A stretch of 18,755 nt of DNA from Candidatus Sulfotelmatobacter sp. (lineage in GTDB: Bacteria; Acidobacteriota; Terriglobia; Terriglobales; Acidobacteriaceae), in the NCBI GenBank assembly GCA_030045935.1, contig JASIEN010000299.1, forward strand, positions 1 through 18,755, written 5' to 3'. Shown here one piece after another: positions 15,556-18,755 of the stretch (its first letter is position 1; each line of letters starts with the position of its first letter). Position numbers and translations under genes: made by a program. Below the pieces are notes generated by a model. That model did not search any database. It saw only the letters and a program-made list of their open reading frames with translations, and was not told where the DNA came from.

Positions 15556-17069
15556 GGGCCCACCATCCTGCTGGCGACGTGGACAAACGGCGTGAGCGCG
15601 GAGTGGACGGCCGGATCAATCGCTGCCAACCATAGAATGGGAGCAACGCCCATTACCAGAGCGGCTACCGCACATGGCCAAACCGCCCATTTCTCCGCGC
15701 TGGAAAGGTCACTTAGCGAATTGTTGACTTCATGCGTGACCTTGCCGAAGAAAACGCGCTGGTACATCCAGAGAAGATAAATGGCGCTCCAGATCACGCC
15801 GGTCGCTCCGAGGATTGCATAAACTGGCCTCGCCTGGAATGTTCCGCTAAGGACAAGAAATTCGCCGATGAAGCCGTTCAGCAGAGGAAGGCCGATTGAG
15901 GCGAGCACGATGAATAAATACGACGCTGCATAGATCGGCATGGGCGAGGCGAGTCCGCCGAATTCCATGATTTCGTAGGTGTGGCGGCGCTCGTGGAGAA
16001 TGCCGGCCAGCATGAATAGCGCGCCGGTCGAGATTCCATGAGCGAGCATCACGAACATCGCCCCGTTCAATCCTGCCTGCGTGAAACTGAAAATTCCCAG
16101 AACAACGAAACCCAGATGGCTGACCGAGGAATACGCAATCAGCTTTTTCATGTTCGGCTGCACCATGGCGACGAGCGCGCCGTAGACGATTCCGATAAGT
16201 GCGAGAATCATGATCCACCAGGCGTTTTGGCGCGATTGTTCGGGGAACAGGCCAAGATTGAAACGCAGCATGCCGTACGTGCCCATCTTGAGCAGTACGC
16301 CCGCGAGCAGCACAGAGCCAGCCGTCGGAGCTTCGACGTGAGCGTCGGGCAGCCAGGTATGAAATGGCACGAGCGGGACCTTGACGGCAAAGGCAAGAAA
16401 AAATCCGAGGAAGAGCCATTGCGCCGCGGCAGGAAATTTCGGAATTGCGCCGTTGGTGATCAAATCGCGAGTGGCAACATAATCAAAAGTGCCGGTGTGC
16501 GCGTAGAGCCACAAAATCGCTGCCAGCATAAAGACCGAGGCGATCATGGTGTACATGAAAAATTTCACCGCGGCGTAAACCTTGTGCTCATGCCCGAAGA
16601 TGCCGATCAGCAGGGCCATGGGAATCAGCGTAGCTTCCCAGAAGAAATAAAAGAGAAAGAGATCGAGCGAAGTGAACACGCCGATCAGCGCGGTTTCGAG
16701 GAGCAACAGAAGGATAAAGAATTCTTTAACTCGTTCATGCACCGAATGCCATGAAATGAGGACGCAAAGGGGGGTGAGAAATGTGGTAAGCACGATCAGC
16801 CACAACGAGATGCCGTCCACGCCCATGTGGTAGTGAATGTTGGGCGTGGAGATCCACGGCCTGTCGATCTCGAATTGAAAACCGGAACCGGGGCGCCGGA
16901 AATAGACCGGCAGGTGGAGCGAAAGAAAAAATGTGAGTAAAGATACAACCAGCGCAAAGATGCGAATTTCTCGGTCGCGGCGAGGCAACAGCGACAGCAG
17001 CATCGCACCCGCCAACGGTACGAAAGTGACCAGCGTGAGGATGGCCGGACTCAGGCTGTCGATGTTCAT
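15552..17069 (-). CDS. nuoM: NADH-quinone oxidoreductase subunit M
   Basis: This 505-residue proton-channel subunit of complex I sits in the membrane arm between NuoL and NuoN. Visible key residues are Glu145 in FFWEATLIPM, Lys230 in FAVKVPLVPFHTWLPDAHVE (226-245), Lys261 in LLKMGTYGMLRF, and Glu403 in NGFIGEFLVL. I chose ATG 17069, which overlaps the nuoL stop by four bases (ATGA) and gives the usual family start MNIDSLSP. An upstream ATG at 17126 would add 19 non-conserved residues inside nuoL. The length matches the family (about 500-510). Confidence 0.96.
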   Translation of the reverse strand: MNIDSLSPAILTLVTFVPLAGAMLLSLLPRRDREIRIFALVVSLLTFFLSLHLPVYFRRPGSGFQFEIDRPWISTPNIHYHMGVDGISLWLIVLTTFLTPLCVLISWHSVHERVKEFFILLLLLETALIGVFTSLDLFLFYFFWEATLIPMALLIGIFGHEHKVYAAVKFFMYTMIASVFMLAAILWLYAHTGTFDYVATRDLITNGAIPKFPAAAQWLFLGFFLAFAVKVPLVPFHTWLPDAHVEAPTAGSVLLAGVLLKMGTYGMLRFNLGLFPEQSRQNAWWIMILALIGIVYGALVAMVQPNMKKLIAYSSVSHLGFVVLGIFSFTQAGLNGAMFVMLAHGISTGALFMLAGILHERRHTYEIMEFGGLASPMPIYAASYLFIVLASIGLPLLNGFIGEFLVLSGTFQARPVYAILGATGVIWSAIYLLWMYQRVFFGKVTHEVNNSLSDLSSAEKWAVWPCAVAALVMGVAPILWLAAIDPAVHSALTPFVHVASRMVGP

Positions 17070-18755
17070 CGCACCCCCATCCAGACCATGAAAGCGATCA
17101 CCAGGGCGGAGCCAGCGGCGACCCATCCCGCGTAAGAACGAATGTTCCCGGATTGCATGTGGCGCACGTCGTCGGAGACGCGCTCGGCGCCGTAGCCGGC
17201 GTCGTTTACCGCGGCGTCGATCACTTTGCGATCGACATCTTGCCAGAGAACGCGGGTCGAAAAATTGATCAGCGGCTTGACGAAAACTGCTGCGTAAAGT
17301 TCATCGATGTAGTATTTGTGCACTACTGCCTCATAGAGGCCGTCGAGAGCGTCGGCGATTTTTTGCGGCAGTTCGGGGCGCGCGCAATAAAGCACATAGG
17401 CCAGCCACCATCCCAGCAAGGCCGCCGCAACTGACACGCACATCAAGAGCAACTCGGTGCTATGAGCGGCAGCCTCGCTCACTTCGGCAGAACCCAATAC
17501 CGGCGAGAGAAAATTCTCAAATCGGCTGCCGATCCCAACCAGTCCGCCAAATAGTGAAAGCACGGCGAGAATCATCAACGGCACCAGCATGATCATCGGA
17601 CTTTCATGCGGCTCGCCGTGGCCGTGAGAATCGTGGGCGTGAGAGGTATGACCCTGAGCTCCCGCTCCGCGGTAATCGCCAAAGAAAGTCATGTAAAGCA
17701 ACCGAAACATATAGAACGACGTCATAAACGCCGTGATCACGCCGACTGCCCAATACACGGCGCTAGTTTGGTATGCCCTCCACAGAATTTCGTCTTTGCT
17801 CCAGAAACCGGCCAGCGGAGGAACTCCGGCGATAGCCAGCGTTGCAATGCCCATGGTGAGGAAGGTCCACGGAATATACGACCTGAGTCCGCCCATTTTG
17901 CGCATATCCTGCTCGCCGCCGACGGCATGAATCACCGAACCCGCAGCAAGAAACAGCAAGCCCTTAAAGAAAGCATGGGTCATCAGGTGAAAGATGCCGG
18001 CAGAAAAGGCGCCCACTCCGCAGGCCATAAACATATAGCCCAGCTGCGAAACGGTTGAATAGGCTAGAACCTTCTTGATGTCGGTTTGCGCGATGCCGAT
18101 GGTCGCGGCAAAGAATGCCGTGAGCGTTCCGACAATGGCGACCACTGTCAGGGCAATCGGTGCACGCTCGAAGATCACATGCGAACGGGCCACCATGTAA
18201 ACGCCGGCTGTAACCATGGTTGCGGCATGAATTAAAGCTGAAACTGACGTCGGGCCTTCCATGGCATCCGGCAACCACACGTAGAGCGGAATCTGAGCCG
18301 ACTTTCCGCAGGCGCCCACCATGAGAAGAATGCCAATCGTAGTGAGCAGTCCGATCCCGGCAGTTTCGGGAGAGAAGGGCTTAACGGCGTCGAAAACTTG
18401 AGTGAAGTTGAGCGAGCCGAAGTGCTTGATCAGCAGGAACAGGGCGATGAGGAATGCGAAGTCGCCAATGCGGTTGACGATAAATGCTTTTTTTCCTGCG
18501 GACGCGGCTGAATCTTTCGTGAACCAGAATCCGATCAGCAGGTAAGATGCGAGCCCGACGCCTTCCCAGCCGATGAACATCTGCAAATAATTGCCGGCCA
18601 GCACCAGCGTCAGCATGAAAAACATGAACAGGTTCAGATAGCTGAAGAAGCGGTAATAGCCGGGATCCTCCGACATGTAGCCGACGGAATAAATATGGAT
18701 GAGGAAACCCACACCTGTGACGACCAGCAGCATGACAAGCGAAAGCTGGTCGAGG
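17066..18755 (-). CDS. nuoL: NADH-quinone oxidoreductase subunit L, N-terminus cut by the window edge
   Basis: The minus-strand frame is open to the last base of the window and reads LDQLSLVMLLVVTGVGFLIH, the usual sequence well inside NuoL. The true start is therefore outside, and about 562 residues are present. NuoL is the distal proton channel of complex I, with a long lateral helix that braces the membrane arm. Seen motifs are FIGWEGVGLASYLLIGFW with its key Glu, GACGKSAQIPLYVWLPDAMEGP with its key Lys, VSALIHAATMVTAGVYM, and FWSKDEILWRAY with the late Lys. A histidine-rich loop (GHTSHAHDSHGHGEPHE) precedes the C-terminal helices. Similar His-rich stretches occur in other NuoL proteins. 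The gene ends in an ATGA overlap with nuoM. Confidence 0.96.
   Translation of the reverse strand, partial: LDQLSLVMLLVVTGVGFLIHIYSVGYMSEDPGYYRFFSYLNLFMFFMLTLVLAGNYLQMFIGWEGVGLASYLLIGFWFTKDSAASAGKKAFIVNRIGDFAFLIALFLLIKHFGSLNFTQVFDAVKPFSPETAGIGLLTTIGILLMVGACGKSAQIPLYVWLPDAMEGPTSVSALIHAATMVTAGVYMVARSHVIFERAPIALTVVAIVGTLTAFFAATIGIAQTDIKKVLAYSTVSQLGYMFMACGVGAFSAGIFHLMTHAFFKGLLFLAAGSVIHAVGGEQDMRKMGGLRSYIPWTFLTMGIATLAIAGVPPLAGFWSKDEILWRAYQTSAVYWAVGVITAFMTSFYMFRLLYMTFFGDYRGAGAQGHTSHAHDSHGHGEPHESPMIMLVPLMILAVLSLFGGLVGIGSRFENFLSPVLGSAEVSEAAAHSTELLLMCVSVAAALLGWWLAYVLYCARPELPQKIADALDGLYEAVVHKYYIDELYAAVFVKPLINFSTRVLWQDVDRKVIDAAVNDAGYGAERVSDDVRHMQSGNIRSYAGWVAAGSALVIAFMVWMGVR

Noticed and set aside
16038..16754. 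A 238-codon open frame on the plus strand opposite nuoM
   Set aside because: It has a charged, low-complexity composition (many Glu, Arg, His and Gln), as expected from reading a membrane protein gene backwards, and has no start signal or known motif.
18145..18755. Histidine-rich loop and truncated start of NuoL as signs of novelty
   Set aside because: The truncation is only the window edge, and the His-rich loop elsewhere in NuoL (about 17590-17660) has parallels in ordinary NuoL proteins.
1..18755. CRISPR arrays, insertion sequences, toxin-antitoxin or defence genes
   Set aside because: I saw no spaced direct repeats, transposase motifs, terminal repeats or paired small toxin-type genes on either strand.

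Overview
The window looks like chromosomal core-gene DNA from a diderm bacterium. The best guess is Acidobacteriota, but this is inference from gene order and protein style, not from a database match. Points in favour are an outer-membrane assembly cluster (Omp85, SurA-like, TamB), complex I genes, a CHASE-type sensor kinase, moderately high G+C and the use of TTG and GTG starts. I see no phage, transposon, CRISPR or plasmid genes. No stretch longer than 300 bases lacks a gene.

Layout. 1-139 (-): the 5' end of an isochorismatase-family hydrolase that runs off the left edge. 260-333 (+): tRNA-Gln(CUG), with a strong sigma70-type promoter almost abutting it. 511-3690 (+): a large membrane sensor histidine kinase (CHASE, PAS, GAF, PAS, HisKA, HATPase) without a neighbouring response regulator. 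3723-4056 (-): a small exported proline/glutamine-rich protein gene broken by what reads as one extra base. 4181-5224 (-): a ThiF/MoeB-type adenylyltransferase. 5225-5448: a divergent control region with a TATAAT box, a perfect 12-bp palindrome and a 25-bp inverted repeat.

5449-14011 (+) is a tightly packed unit for the outer membrane. It holds an Omp85/BamA-family protein with seven apparent POTRA domains, a SurA-like chaperone without a parvulin domain, a TamB-family protein and protein-L-isoaspartate methyltransferase. The first three reading frames overlap by 1 and 4 bases, and pcm follows after 6 bases. A coherent reading is that the SurA-like protein carries unfolded barrels across the periplasm, Omp85 inserts them, TamB bridges inner and outer membrane, and Pcm repairs aged proteins.

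14044-18755 (-) is the distal end of a complex I operon in the order nuoL (start cut off by the window edge), nuoM, nuoN. Each pair is joined by a 4-base ATGA overlap. These are the three antiporter-like proton-pumping subunits, and the key Glu/Lys motifs are visible in each.

Most of the window is well-understood housekeeping sequence. The points most worth a second look are the single-base lesion in the small exported protein gene, the seven-POTRA Omp85 with paired loop cysteines next to TamB, and the nearly leaderless tRNA. I did not find a clear new defence or metabolic system.
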